From NCBI GenBank assembly GCA_964592595.1, contig CAZQFH010000017.1, positions 9,901-73,900 of the forward strand: a stretch of DNA of 64,000 bases, given 5' to 3'. This stretch comes from UBA5536 sp964592595. GTDB lineage: Bacteria; Bacteroidota; Bacteroidia; Bacteroidales; F082. Below the pieces are notes generated by a model. It ran no database searches. It had not been told where the DNA came from and saw nothing but the letters and a program-made list of their open reading frames with translations. Below, in pieces: positions 51,323-59,745 of the stretch. Numbering within the stretch: the first letter of the stretch is position 1; each line of letters begins with the position of its first letter. The position numbers and the translations under genes are program-made.

Positions 51323-52330
51323 ATGAATATCATCATCCCTATGGCCGGAATGGGAAAACGCATGCGGCCACACACACTCACCACTCCCAAGCCCATGATT
51401 CCGGTTGCCGGAAAGCCTATCATTCAGCGTCTTGTTGAAGATATTGCTCGTGTGGTAGATCAAAAAATTGAACAAATTGCCTTTGTGGTTGGCGATTTTG
51501 GAAAAGAAACCGAAAAAGGACTCCTGGACATTGCCGATTCCATTGGTGCAAAAGGAAGTATTCATTACCAATTGGAAGCGCTGGGTACTGCACATGCTAT
51601 TTTGTGCGCCAGTGAGGCACTTCAGGGAAAAGTAGTTGTAGCTTACGCTGATACGCTTTTCAAAGCCGATTTTAAACTGGATAGTAATAAAGATGGCATT
51701 ATCTGGGTGAATCGCGTTGAAAATCCTGAACAGTTTGGTGTGGTAAAGCTCAATCCCGACAACAGCATCGAAGGGTTCTATGAAAAACCTTCCGAATTTG
51801 TTTCCGATTTGGCTATTATCGGTATTTATTTTTTTAAAGATGGGGCATATTTGCGCGAGCAACTCCAATTTTTACTGGATAAAAAAATCACTACCGGTGG
51901 CGAATATGGCATAACCGATGGTCTGCAAAATATGATGAAAGCAGGCATGGCTTTTCACACCGAAACAGTAACCGAATGGCTCGATTGTGGTAATAAAGAT
52001 GCTACCGTTGCTACCAATCAGCGGGTGCTTGAATTAGTTGCAGATAATGAGCAACTCATACATGATCAGGCTGATATGGATGAGGCCATTATCATTGAGC
52101 CTTGTTTTATTGGCAAAGGCGCTGTGATTCAAAATGCTGTTGTTGGCCCGCACGTTTCTGTTGGTGCTAAAACCATTATCAGAAATGCAGTGATTCGTAA
52201 CAGCATTATCCAAAACAATAGCCATATCGAAAATCAAATTATCGAAAATAGTATGATTGGTAGTTATGCCAGCCTAAAAGCTTCGGCCCGGAGTTTAAGC
52301 CTTGGCGATTACAATCAGCTGGAAGATTAA
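51323..52330 (+). CDS. sugar-phosphate nucleotidyltransferase with C-terminal left-handed beta-helix
   Basis: A 335-residue enzyme. The nucleotidyltransferase signature IPMAGMGKRMRPHTLTTPKP is at the N-terminus, with FGVVKL and GTAHAI motifs in the middle. The C-terminal part (about 250-325) has hexapeptide repeats (FIGKGAVIQNAVVGPHVSVG, then IRNAVIRNSIIQNN), the left-handed helix of GlmU/RmlA-like proteins. It makes an NDP-sugar from sugar-1-phosphate and NTP; glucose- or mannose-type substrate cannot be decided. ATG 51323 matches the family start; the open frame upstream overlaps dut and is not used. Confidence 0.92.
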   Translation: MNIIIPMAGMGKRMRPHTLTTPKPMIPVAGKPIIQRLVEDIARVVDQKIEQIAFVVGDFGKETEKGLLDIADSIGAKGSIHYQLEALGTAHAILCASEALQGKVVVAYADTLFKADFKLDSNKDGIIWVNRVENPEQFGVVKLNPDNSIEGFYEKPSEFVSDLAIIGIYFFKDGAYLREQLQFLLDKKITTGGEYGITDGLQNMMKAGMAFHTETVTEWLDCGNKDATVATNQRVLELVADNEQLIHDQADMDEAIIIEPCFIGKGAVIQNAVVGPHVSVGAKTIIRNAVIRNSIIQNNSHIENQIIENSMIGSYASLKASARSLSLGDYNQLED

Positions 52331-52341
52331 AATTATTGCTT

Positions 52342-54069
52342 ATGACGATTCAAAACCGGTTTGTATATACCGTTTTGGTGCTTGTTTGGTTCTTTGGAAT
52401 GCCACTATTTTCGCAGGATATAAGGCCGGATTCACTAATCAGAGTGAAATCGGAGCGGAAGAACGCCATTTTTTTTGCAGACGGACTAAAAGCCCGAATC
52501 GCTGGAAACTACCAAAAAGCACTTGAGCTTTTTGAACAGGCTCTTCAGGCAGATTCATCAGATCATGCCAGCATGTATGAGCTCAGCGAGCTTTATGCCC
52601 GCGAAGGCAGACTCGACAGGGCAAACAAGTTGATGGAAAGAGCTGTTGAATTAGATGAGCAAAACAGCTGGTACAAAATCCGCTTGGCGCAGATTTATAA
52701 AGTTAAGGGTGATTATGAGGCCTATGCTAATATTTTTAGGCAATTACTGCAAAATGACCCTGACAATACTGATTATTTTGGCGAATTGTCATCGGCGCTG
52801 CTTTTGCTCGAACGATATGATGATGCCCTCACTGTTTTTAACCAGATCGAAAAGCAAATTGGCGTAAATGAAATGTTGAGCATTCAAAAGCAACAGATTT
52901 ATATGCTGCAAAACAAGTCCAAAAAAGCCGTTGAAGAGATTGAAAAACTGGCTGCTGCTTATCCTTTCGAAGTACGCTATCAAGCCATGTTGGCTGAGTT
53001 GTATTTAAAAAACAATGATCGAAAAAAAGCACAGGAAACATACCACAATATTAAGCAACTCGATCCCGACGATCCTTATGTACACGTCTCGCTTTTTGAG
53101 TTTTATCTCGAGGATAAAAAGTATAACGAAGCCTTTGAAGAGCTTTTATTGGCACTCGGAAATCCATCGCTCGACATCCAAACCAAGATGCAGGTAGTTC
53201 CTTACTGGGGAAGGCTCGATTTGCCTGAAGAAACGCTCTTGAATCAAGCCCTTCGGATTGGTGAAACGCTTGTTGAAACACATCCAGATCAAGGATATGG
53301 CTACCTGTTACTTGCTGAAGTGCATCAGGATAAAAAGGACTTCAAAAAAGCAGCAAAAAATTACCGCAGTAGCCTGGCGATTGATTCAAGTTTTTACAGG
53401 CCTTGGGAAGGGTTGCTGTTTGCCGAACTTAACTTGAAAGATTTCCCTCAATTGATACGAACTGCCGAAAGGGCTTTGCAGCTTTTTCCCGAGCAACCTT
53501 TGCCCTATCTTTTTGCTGCATTTGGCTATTTCGATCTGAAAGATTTTGAGCGAGCAAAGCAGTTGCTTGAAACAGGACGCAAGCTGGTTTTTGGGAATGA
53601 TGCATTAAAGGGCGAGTTTTACAACTACCTTGCCGAAGCCTATCACGAACTTGGAAATGACCAGGAATCATTTAAATATTACGACAAAACCCTCGAAATA
53701 AATCCTGAAAATTCAGTAGCGCTGAATAATTATGCCTATCATCTTGCAATACGCGGCGAGCAGCTCGACAAAGCCTTGAAAATGGCTGCAAAAGCCGTAA
53801 ATATTGATCCCGAAAATGCCTCTAATTTAGATACATATGCCTGGGTTTTTTACAAACTGGGAGCTTATGAAGATGCTTTGTATTGGATAAAAAAGGTACT
53901 GAAACACGATGACGAACCCAGTGGCGAAGTACTGGAACATTATGGCGATATTTTATTTAAACAAGGTGAAGTAGAAAAAGCCGTTAAGCAGTGGAAGAAC
54001 GCTAAAGAAATTGGTGGAGCCAGCGAGTATGTCGAGCAGAAAATTGAGAATAAAAAGCTGTATGAATAA
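52342..54069 (+). CDS. tetratricopeptide repeat protein, exported
   Basis: A 575-residue protein with a signal peptide (residues 1-25, ending near LFSQD) and about a dozen TPR units spread from residue 40 to 560, for example YQKALELFEQALQADSSDHA, then RLDRANKLMERAVELDEQN and DKALKMAAKAVNIDPENASN. TPR arrays hold protein partners together. The position between the nucleotidyltransferase and DUF4292 genes is conserved in Bacteroidota, so a role in envelope assembly is plausible. Start ATG 52342 is preferred to TTG 52336. It overlaps the next gene by 8 bases. Confidence 0.9.
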   Translation: MTIQNRFVYTVLVLVWFFGMPLFSQDIRPDSLIRVKSERKNAIFFADGLKARIAGNYQKALELFEQALQADSSDHASMYELSELYAREGRLDRANKLMERAVELDEQNSWYKIRLAQIYKVKGDYEAYANIFRQLLQNDPDNTDYFGELSSALLLLERYDDALTVFNQIEKQIGVNEMLSIQKQQIYMLQNKSKKAVEEIEKLAAAYPFEVRYQAMLAELYLKNNDRKKAQETYHNIKQLDPDDPYVHVSLFEFYLEDKKYNEAFEELLLALGNPSLDIQTKMQVVPYWGRLDLPEETLLNQALRIGETLVETHPDQGYGYLLLAEVHQDKKDFKKAAKNYRSSLAIDSSFYRPWEGLLFAELNLKDFPQLIRTAERALQLFPEQPLPYLFAAFGYFDLKDFERAKQLLETGRKLVFGNDALKGEFYNYLAEAYHELGNDQESFKYYDKTLEINPENSVALNNYAYHLAIRGEQLDKALKMAAKAVNIDPENASNLDTYAWVFYKLGAYEDALYWIKKVLKHDDEPSGEVLEHYGDILFKQGEVEKAVKQWKNAKEIGGASEYVEQKIENKKLYE

Positions 54070-54889
54070 ACATAGATTTCCAATAATCCTAAGCCTGATT
54101 TTTTTTGCAGCATTGGTTGGTTTGCAAGGGTGTAAAACTAAAAGGGCGCTGATAAAAAAACCACTTAAAGAACAGGGAGAAAGTTTTTTACTCGAAAAAA
54201 TGGCAGCAAGCGAACTGGAATTCGATTGGTTTAGTGCGCGCTGCGGCCTTACGGTGATTAATGATAAAAAAACAAAAACAGATCTGCGCGGACAGTTGCG
54301 TATTCAAAAAGACAGTGTGATATGGATGTCGCTTTCTCCTGCCTTGGGCATCGAAGTGGCTCGCCTGATGATTACCCAGGACTCAATCTGGTTTATTAAT
54401 CGTATCGACAAAAATTATTTTAAGGGAGATTACGACTTTATCAATAGTTTTTTTCAAACCACAGTAGATTTCGACATACTTCAGGCGTTATTATTGGGTA
54501 ATGACATGATTTACTACGAAGATGACAATTTTAGGGCTGGTATCGATGCCATGGATTATAGGCTTTCTGCAGCCCGCAGGGCACAAAAGAAAAGACTGCT
54601 TCAGGATGAGGAATCGCCAAATATCCTGGTGCAAAATATTTGGTTGAATCCGGATACTTATAAAATCGTTAAAGTGAACCTGAAAGAATTTGGCGAGGAA
54701 AATAAACAGCTCGAAGTCAGATACAGCAGGTTTAGTGCTGTTCAGGATCAACTTGTTCCCGGTTTGTTGGATATGATGCTTCAGGCCGATAAAAAATTGC
54801 AGATTAACTTGCAATATAACGGAATTACCATAAACGAAGCCTTGAAGTTTCCTTTTAATATTCCTTCAAAATACACGAAAATACGCTAA
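54062..54889 (+). CDS. DUF4292 family lipoprotein
   Basis: A 275-residue lipoprotein: MNKHRFPIILSLIFFAALVG, then LQGC with Cys as lipid site. The mature part has DUF4292 features: WFSARCGLTVINDKKTKTDL, LRGQLRIQKDSVIWMSLSPA and GIEVARLMITQDSIWFINRI. The fold probably resembles LolA/LolB-type lipoprotein carriers (half-barrel), which would fit outer-membrane biogenesis, but this is inference. It overlaps the TPR gene by 8 bases and precedes envC by 11. Confidence 0.9.
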   Translation: MNKHRFPIILSLIFFAALVGLQGCKTKRALIKKPLKEQGESFLLEKMAASELEFDWFSARCGLTVINDKKTKTDLRGQLRIQKDSVIWMSLSPALGIEVARLMITQDSIWFINRIDKNYFKGDYDFINSFFQTTVDFDILQALLLGNDMIYYEDDNFRAGIDAMDYRLSAARRAQKKRLLQDEESPNILVQNIWLNPDTYKIVKVNLKEFGEENKQLEVRYSRFSAVQDQLVPGLLDMMLQADKKLQINLQYNGITINEALKFPFNIPSKYTKIR

Positions 54890-54900
54890 TTTTATCCGCT

Positions 54901-56133
54901 ATGAAAGCGTTTTTCAGGTCTTTGGTTTTTCTTTTTCTATTGCATCTTAGTGGTGTTAATAGCTTCTCTTTGCTTGCCCAGCAAAATGTAAAAGACCTGG
55001 AGGCCAACAAAAAACGCATCGAACAGGAAATAGCCTACACGAATAAATTACTCGAAGAAACCACCCAAAGCAAAGAGTTGACCTTTGAACAATTGCTGGT
55101 GCTACGATCCAGAATCAGCAAGCGCGCTAACCTGCTGGCAACAATTCAAAAGCAGCTTTTACAGGTTGAATCGCAAATTAGCCGCAGCGCGCGCGAAATC
55201 GAGCGGCTCGAAAAGGAACGCCAAGCCCTCCGTCAGGAATATGCCCGCATGATAGAAATTGCCTATCAAAACCGGGGAAGTTATAATAAACTGATTTTCT
55301 TGTTCTCGGCCGAAGATTTTAACCAAGCTTTTCAGCGCTTAAAATACCTGCAGCAATATGCAGCATTCAGAAGGAATCAGATCAAAAAGATTGAAGAAAC
55401 CAACACAAAAATTAAGGTAGAGCTGCAATTGCTCGATCAGGAACAGCAAAGACAAAAAACGCTTTTGGATGAAGAACGGCGTGAGCAAATCGTTTTACAA
55501 ACTGAGCAGCAAAATGTAGATCAAAGTGTGAAAACGCTGGCACAAAAGGAGAAGCAATTACGCAAAACTATTCAGCAAAAAGAAAGGGAGGCACAGGAAT
55601 TGCAGCGCACTATCGAACGCATCATTGCCGAAGAAGTGCGTCGTGCCAGCGAATCGAAAACAGAAAAAGTTCCACGCGAAGACCGCCTGATGGAACTCAC
55701 TCCCGAAGAACTTACCTTATCCAATGCCTTTGCTGGCAACAAAGGCAAATTGCCCTGGCCCACTGAGCGTGGCATAATTGCTTCGCGCTATGGTACACAT
55801 CCTCATCCGGTGCTTAAAAAGGTTACCATCAAAAATAATGGTATCGACATTACTACTCAAAAAGGAGCTCAGGCACGTGCTGTTTTTGATGGCATTGTTG
55901 TGAGCACTAATACGATAACCGCCAGCAACAATGCTGTTATTATCCGCCATGGCGATTACTTTACCGTTTACACCAACCTGGACGATGTATTCGTAAAACG
56001 CGGCGACAAGGTAAAAACAAAAGACCTTATTGGCCAAATCCATACCGACAAAAGCTCCGGGAAAACCATGGTTCATTTCGAACTCTGGAAAGGCCGTCAA
56101 ATTGTTGATCCCGCACTTTGGCTGGCGAGGTAA
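54901..56133 (+). CDS. EnvC-like murein hydrolase activator (degenerate M23/LytM)
   Basis: A 410-residue periplasmic protein. After a signal peptide (1-27) comes a long coiled coil (about 30-255). The LytM/M23 domain is at about 285-405. Its zinc ligands are mostly lost: the motif-1 His is N312 in NNGIDI (D316 kept), the catalytic YxHL motif has N359 (YTNLDDV), and the HxH motif is M390-V-H392. This matches EnvC, which does not cut peptidoglycan itself but activates amidases at division. It closes the envelope block. Confidence 0.92.
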   Translation: MKAFFRSLVFLFLLHLSGVNSFSLLAQQNVKDLEANKKRIEQEIAYTNKLLEETTQSKELTFEQLLVLRSRISKRANLLATIQKQLLQVESQISRSAREIERLEKERQALRQEYARMIEIAYQNRGSYNKLIFLFSAEDFNQAFQRLKYLQQYAAFRRNQIKKIEETNTKIKVELQLLDQEQQRQKTLLDEERREQIVLQTEQQNVDQSVKTLAQKEKQLRKTIQQKEREAQELQRTIERIIAEEVRRASESKTEKVPREDRLMELTPEELTLSNAFAGNKGKLPWPTERGIIASRYGTHPHPVLKKVTIKNNGIDITTQKGAQARAVFDGIVVSTNTITASNNAVIIRHGDYFTVYTNLDDVFVKRGDKVKTKDLIGQIHTDKSSGKTMVHFELWKGRQIVDPALWLAR

Positions 56134-56178
56134 AACAAACTATTCAGTGAGATTACTTATATACTTGGTGTAGATATA

Positions 56179-56201
56179 TAAAGCTTAATTACAAAGCTTT
56201 A
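56179..56201. repeat. 8-bp inverted repeat after envC
   Basis: TAAAGCTT (56179-56186) and AAGCTTTA (56194-56201) are exact complements with a 7-base spacer. Only three T follow, so it is a weak terminator candidate. Confidence 0.45.
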
Positions 56202-56254
56202 AATTTCGTACAATTTTCATCAAATTCTGTAACGCCTTGGCGGTATCCCTGCTC

Positions 56255-56262
56255 TAATTTTG
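56255..56262 (+). promoter_or_regulatory. -7 element of the DUF2202 gene
   Basis: TAATTTTG fits TAnnTTTG and ends 28 bases before the ATG at 56291. A TTG 15 bases upstream is closer than the usual spacing. Confidence 0.55.
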
Positions 56263-56290
56263 CCTTATCGTTCATTTAAAAATATATGAT

Positions 56291-57073
56291 ATGAAAAAAT
56301 TAGAATTGAAAAGGCTGATTGGCCTGTTTTCCATTGCAGTATTGTTAATTACCCTGAGTAGCTCCTGCGAAAAGTCAATGGCAGATGAAGCTGAATCGGA
56401 TCAGGATGCCATCGAAAAGTATGATTACATTTCATCTGTTGATCAGCAGATGGCTGCCTCGTTGGATTCCATCAATGTTCCTGGCTTACCAGATTGTATT
56501 GCAAACTACCTCGATAGTCTTCCTTCCGAAGCAATTTCAGAAAGTGAGCTGAATACGCTGAGATTTGTGCGCGAAGAAGAATTTTTAGCGCATGATGTTT
56601 ATGTTGCGCTTTACGAGCAATACAATATTCCTGTTTTTAACAACATTTCAAAAAGTGAAGCTTTTCACACCAGCATGATTTTGGCACTGCTTCAAAAATA
56701 TGACATCGAAGATCCTGCCGCCGATCATCAGCCGGGCATATTTGTAAATGCAGATCTTCAGGAATACTATGATCAACTTATTGCACTGGGGAACACATCT
56801 GTAAATGAGGCCATTATTGTTGGCGCAACGATAGAAGACCTTGATATTGCAGATCTTCAAACCCACCTCGAACAGGATGTGGATAATGAGGATATTACGT
56901 TTGTGATCACTCAGCTGAGTAAAGGTTCACGTAATCACCTGCGTGCATTTAACGCACATCTCGTGTTCAGGGATATCACCTATAATGCACAGTTTATTTC
57001 ACAGGATTATTACGACGAAATTGTACTTTCCGATTGGGAAGTTGGTGGTGGCATTTGTGGTGTATGTCCTTAA
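56291..57073 (+). CDS. DUF2202 family ferritin-like lipoprotein
   Basis: A 260-residue lipoprotein (MKKLELKRLIGLFSIAVLLI, Cys26 in LSSSC). The DUF2202 domain (about 85-240) is a four-helix ferritin-like bundle: LRFVREEEFLAHDVYVALYE, then SKSEAFHTSMILALLQKY and, farther on, LSKGSRNHLRAFNAHL. The E-E...H and E...H pairs are plausible metal ligands. Function of the family is unknown; metal binding or redox is inferred. It converges on the DUF5777 gene with a strong terminator between. Confidence 0.9.
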   Translation: MKKLELKRLIGLFSIAVLLITLSSSCEKSMADEAESDQDAIEKYDYISSVDQQMAASLDSINVPGLPDCIANYLDSLPSEAISESELNTLRFVREEEFLAHDVYVALYEQYNIPVFNNISKSEAFHTSMILALLQKYDIEDPAADHQPGIFVNADLQEYYDQLIALGNTSVNEAIIVGATIEDLDIADLQTHLEQDVDNEDITFVITQLSKGSRNHLRAFNAHLVFRDITYNAQFISQDYYDEIVLSDWEVGGGICGVCP

Positions 57074-57129
57074 AAAACAAAGCAACAAACACTTTTCGTA
57101 AATAAATTTTTGGTTTTTGGTTAGCAAAG

Positions 57130-57151
57130 TGCCGGGTTTTCCCGGCATTTT
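57130..57151. terminator. intrinsic terminator after the DUF2202 gene
   Basis: TGCCGGG (57130-57136), TTTT loop, CCCGGCA (57141-57147), then TTTTG. A perfect 7-bp GC-rich stem. The A-run on its left side may let it also stop the convergent DUF5777 transcript. Confidence 0.87.
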
Positions 57152-57167
57152 GTTTCATGTTCAGTGG

Positions 57168-58055
57168 CTAACGAAATCCTTCCGGTTTTTTCAATACGAA
57201 GGTTCTGGAAATATTAAATCCAAAAAAGATGTCTCCTTTTCCCCATTTTCCGGCAGTTTCGGTGATATAAGCTCTATCGAACATGGCTTGGGCATTCGAG
57301 AAATGCAATTGAAATACATGGCCTCCGGTTTCAATATCAAAACCAAATGATAACGCATTGGTGCGATCCAGCGTGGTTTGGTCGTCAGGATAATAGAAAT
57401 ACTCTGCATTGAACGAAACGCGCTGGCTCAGCTTTAACCTGCCGCCTACACCAAGCGCAAAAGAGGTATTTTTATCAGCTTTGGTGGGAACAAGGTTTTT
57501 ATGTATTACTGTTGGCGTGAGCTGCAGGGTAAAAGCACTGCTAAATTTGCGCGCTATCAGCAACTGATTCACGTACGAAAGCCTTGAGCTAAAATAGTTT
57601 TTCCGATCCGGAAACTGCCACCGGAGGCTGTTTAAAGCCAAAGCACCTAAATAAGAAACACTAACCGGCATGTTTTTGGCTCCGGTACTTTGCCTCAACA
57701 GTTTGGCTTTTACAAATCCATCATAGGTTTTTTGCCAGCTGCTGCGCCCCACGCCAAGAGCTAACCAGTCGTTTATGCCGTATTCCAGCCCAAGACGGAT
57801 GGTTGCCTGATCGAGCCCAAATAGCTCATAAGCTCCCAAATTTAATGAACCAAAATTATGCTGAATCAAGAAGATGAGATTGCCTTCGGCAGGGTTTTCA
57901 ACCGATTGGCCATAAACTACTCTTCCTGCTTTAAAGCTGGCATAGGCATATTCAGTCACGGGTTCTTCATCAGCAAAAAGATCAAAAAGATCGTCTTGAG
58001 CTTGCAGGCTAAGACTAAAAATTACTATAAAGGTCGTTATCCAAAGGTTTTTCAT
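57168..58055 (-). CDS. DUF5777 family outer-membrane beta-barrel protein
   Basis: A 295-residue exported protein. Residues 1-19 form a signal peptide (ending LQAQ). The mature part starts DDLFDLFADEEPVTEYAYAS, then FKAGRVVYGQSVENPAEGNL, the opening typical of DUF5777 barrels. Strand patterns run to the end (GDIFFGFNISRTFVLKKPEG). DUF5777 genes are often next to c-type cytochromes or YceI proteins. Here the two cytochrome genes lie directly upstream on the same strand. Possibly a substrate or electron-partner pore; inferred. Confidence 0.85.
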   Translation of the reverse strand: MKNLWITTFIVIFSLSLQAQDDLFDLFADEEPVTEYAYASFKAGRVVYGQSVENPAEGNLIFLIQHNFGSLNLGAYELFGLDQATIRLGLEYGINDWLALGVGRSSWQKTYDGFVKAKLLRQSTGAKNMPVSVSYLGALALNSLRWQFPDRKNYFSSRLSYVNQLLIARKFSSAFTLQLTPTVIHKNLVPTKADKNTSFALGVGGRLKLSQRVSFNAEYFYYPDDQTTLDRTNALSFGFDIETGGHVFQLHFSNAQAMFDRAYITETAGKWGKGDIFFGFNISRTFVLKKPEGFR

Positions 58056-58068
58056 GAGCTTATGGCAT

Positions 58069-58458
58069 TTAATTATTTAAAGCACCTTGTGTTGTCCAGG
58101 CTTCAAATTGTTGTATTTCACAATCAGTGAGTTTACCTCCCTTAGGCATGGCCGAAAAGCCAGCATCGTGCCGGATAGCACCCAGCAGGCGTCCATTTAC
58201 GGCGGCATCTGCAATATTTTGGTGGCCATCGAGCCTTACACCGCCCGAAGCTCCTACTCCGGAGTGGCAACTGACACAATTATTGTTGATAATCGGTTCA
58301 ATAACTTGACTAAAACTTACATTCTCAGTGCTACAGCTAGACCCGTTGTCGGGATACAGCTCTTCTTCATTGTCTTTGTAGCAAGAGCTTAAGCTGATCA
58401 GCAATCCGATAGTAAATACTAAAATAAGTTTGTTGAGATTAATTGTCAGGTGTTCCAT
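58069..58458 (-). CDS. c-type cytochrome-like lipoprotein, one heme motif
   Basis: A 129-residue lipoprotein (Cys in ISLSSC near residue 26). One CxxCH heme-binding motif is present (NNNCVSCHSGVGASGGVRLD), followed by the LLGAIRHDAGFSAMPKGGKL stretch that supplies the distal Met (SAMP). The final part CEIQQFEAWTTQGALNN matches the module of the next gene. Its start (58458) overlaps the preceding cytochrome gene end by 20 bases; expression is coupled. Probably periplasmic electron carrier. Confidence 0.87.
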   Translation of the reverse strand: MEHLTINLNKLILVFTIGLLISLSSCYKDNEEELYPDNGSSCSTENVSFSQVIEPIINNNCVSCHSGVGASGGVRLDGHQNIADAAVNGRLLGAIRHDAGFSAMPKGGKLTDCEIQQFEAWTTQGALNN

Positions 58459-59437
58459 CGGCAATCCATTTTTCAAATTGGGTAATTACGCATTCATTTA
58501 ATTGTGCCCCGTTTTGCGGCATGGGGCTGTAGCCGTTTTCGTGTCTGATACTTCCCATGAGTCTTCCGGAAGCTGCCGCTGAGGCAACGTGGCTGTGATT
58601 AGTCAGTAATAAACCTCCTGAGGGATTAGCGCCTGAATGACAGCCAAAACAGGTATTTTGAATGATAGGAAATATTTGTCCGCTAAAAGTTACATTAACG
58701 GTATCACAATTTGTAGTTTCACAAACATTGTTTTGGGCTCCTTGCAAAATCCACTTTTCTATCTTTGCAATCTGCACAGCATTAAGGGGTTGTCGTGGTG
58801 GCGGTGGCATTCTTTTATCCGGATCTGTCTCAGTAAGCACTTCATAAAGATCGCTGTCTGCCGGATTGCCGGGCCTCACATCTGCAGTTTGCATGATGGA
58901 AGCATAATCGGTTAGTATTACACCGTGTTGAGCAGTGCCCGGATCGTGGCAGCCTGTTACGCCACACGAACTCATGAGCAAGGGCAAAATATCATTTTGA
59001 AAATAAACGGTATCCGGATCACATTCCTGGCCACCTCCTCCGCCACCTCCTGGGTCAGTAAATGTGGTGTCATTAACCCATTTAGCAATTGTTGTGATGT
59101 CGCAATCACTTAACTTGGGTAATCCCTGAGGCATAGGCGAATAGCCAGCCTCATGACTGATACTTCCTAACAAACTGCCATTTTGCGCAACAAAAGCAAG
59201 ACGGTCATAATCACTCAAATCCAGACTGCCTGAAGGAGTCGCTCCGCTGTGACAGCTGTAACAATTGGTTTGCAGAATAGGCAACACAGAAGCTGTATAA
59301 GTAACAGTAGCTGTATCACATGAGTCAACTGGCGGCTCAGGTGTGGGTTGAGCGAATGCTTCAGGCTCATGCTTACAAGATGTAATAAAAATGCCCAGAA
59401 CAAATAGTAAAAACCAGGTAAAACGGATTGCTTGCAT
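58439..59437 (-). CDS. three-module c-type cytochrome lipoprotein
   Basis: A 332-residue lipoprotein (MQAIRFTWFLLFVLGIFITS then Cys21). Three cytochrome modules: module 1 with CYSCHSGATPSG, module 2 with a CX4CH variant (CGVTGCHDPGT), module 3 with CFGCHSGANPSGG. Modules 1 and 3 share SPMPQ-type distal Met segments (GYSPMPQGLPKL; GYSPMPQNGAQL) and end in KW. Module 2 has KRMPPPPRQPLN. A Gly-rich linker separates modules 1 and 2. The ATG at 59437 is preferred: a TACCTTTG element on the minus strand (59567-59560) lies downstream of the alternative start at 59584. Probably passes electrons in the periplasm. Confidence 0.88.
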   Translation of the reverse strand: MQAIRFTWFLLFVLGIFITSCKHEPEAFAQPTPEPPVDSCDTATVTYTASVLPILQTNCYSCHSGATPSGSLDLSDYDRLAFVAQNGSLLGSISHEAGYSPMPQGLPKLSDCDITTIAKWVNDTTFTDPGGGGGGGQECDPDTVYFQNDILPLLMSSCGVTGCHDPGTAQHGVILTDYASIMQTADVRPGNPADSDLYEVLTETDPDKRMPPPPRQPLNAVQIAKIEKWILQGAQNNVCETTNCDTVNVTFSGQIFPIIQNTCFGCHSGANPSGGLLLTNHSHVASAAASGRLMGSIRHENGYSPMPQNGAQLNECVITQFEKWIADGTPDN

Positions 59438-59559
59438 ATTGAATGGATTTCGAACCCTTGCCGACAAATCTATTGCTTGTAAATGAATTAACTTTTCAAA
59501 AAGATTATTAATGGGAAAGTTGGTTGTCTGAACAGGAATTTTTGCGGTATGAATATGGT

Positions 59560-59567
59560 CAAAGGTA
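59560..59567 (-). promoter_or_regulatory. -7 element of the cytochrome-DUF5777 operon
   Basis: TACCTTTG on the minus strand fits TAnnTTTG. It lies about 120 bases before the ATG at 59437. No clear -33 element was seen. Confidence 0.5.
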
Positions 59568-59662
59568 TTCTTTGATGTTTCCATTTAATGGAATTTAGGT
59601 TCAGTGCATAAACAAGAAATCAGAAAAATTGTTAGAAAACTACTCGTAAAAATTGAATATCT

Positions 59663-59693
59663 GTTGATTATAGAGAAGATTACCACTACATTT
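59663..59693 (+). promoter_or_regulatory. promoter of the sulfide:quinone-reductase-like gene
   Basis: TTG (59663-59665), 20 bases, TACATTTG (59686-59693). Good match to the Bacteroidota promoter, 52 bases before the ATG at 59746. Confidence 0.72.
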
Positions 59694-59745
59694 GTATATT
59701 GCTTTTAAGAGCTAATAAGTCAATAACAAACCAAAACTTCACAAA

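Noticed and set aside
51314..51868. 184-codon minus-strand ORF
   Set aside because: Antisense to the nucleotidyltransferase signature region; no recognisable motif.
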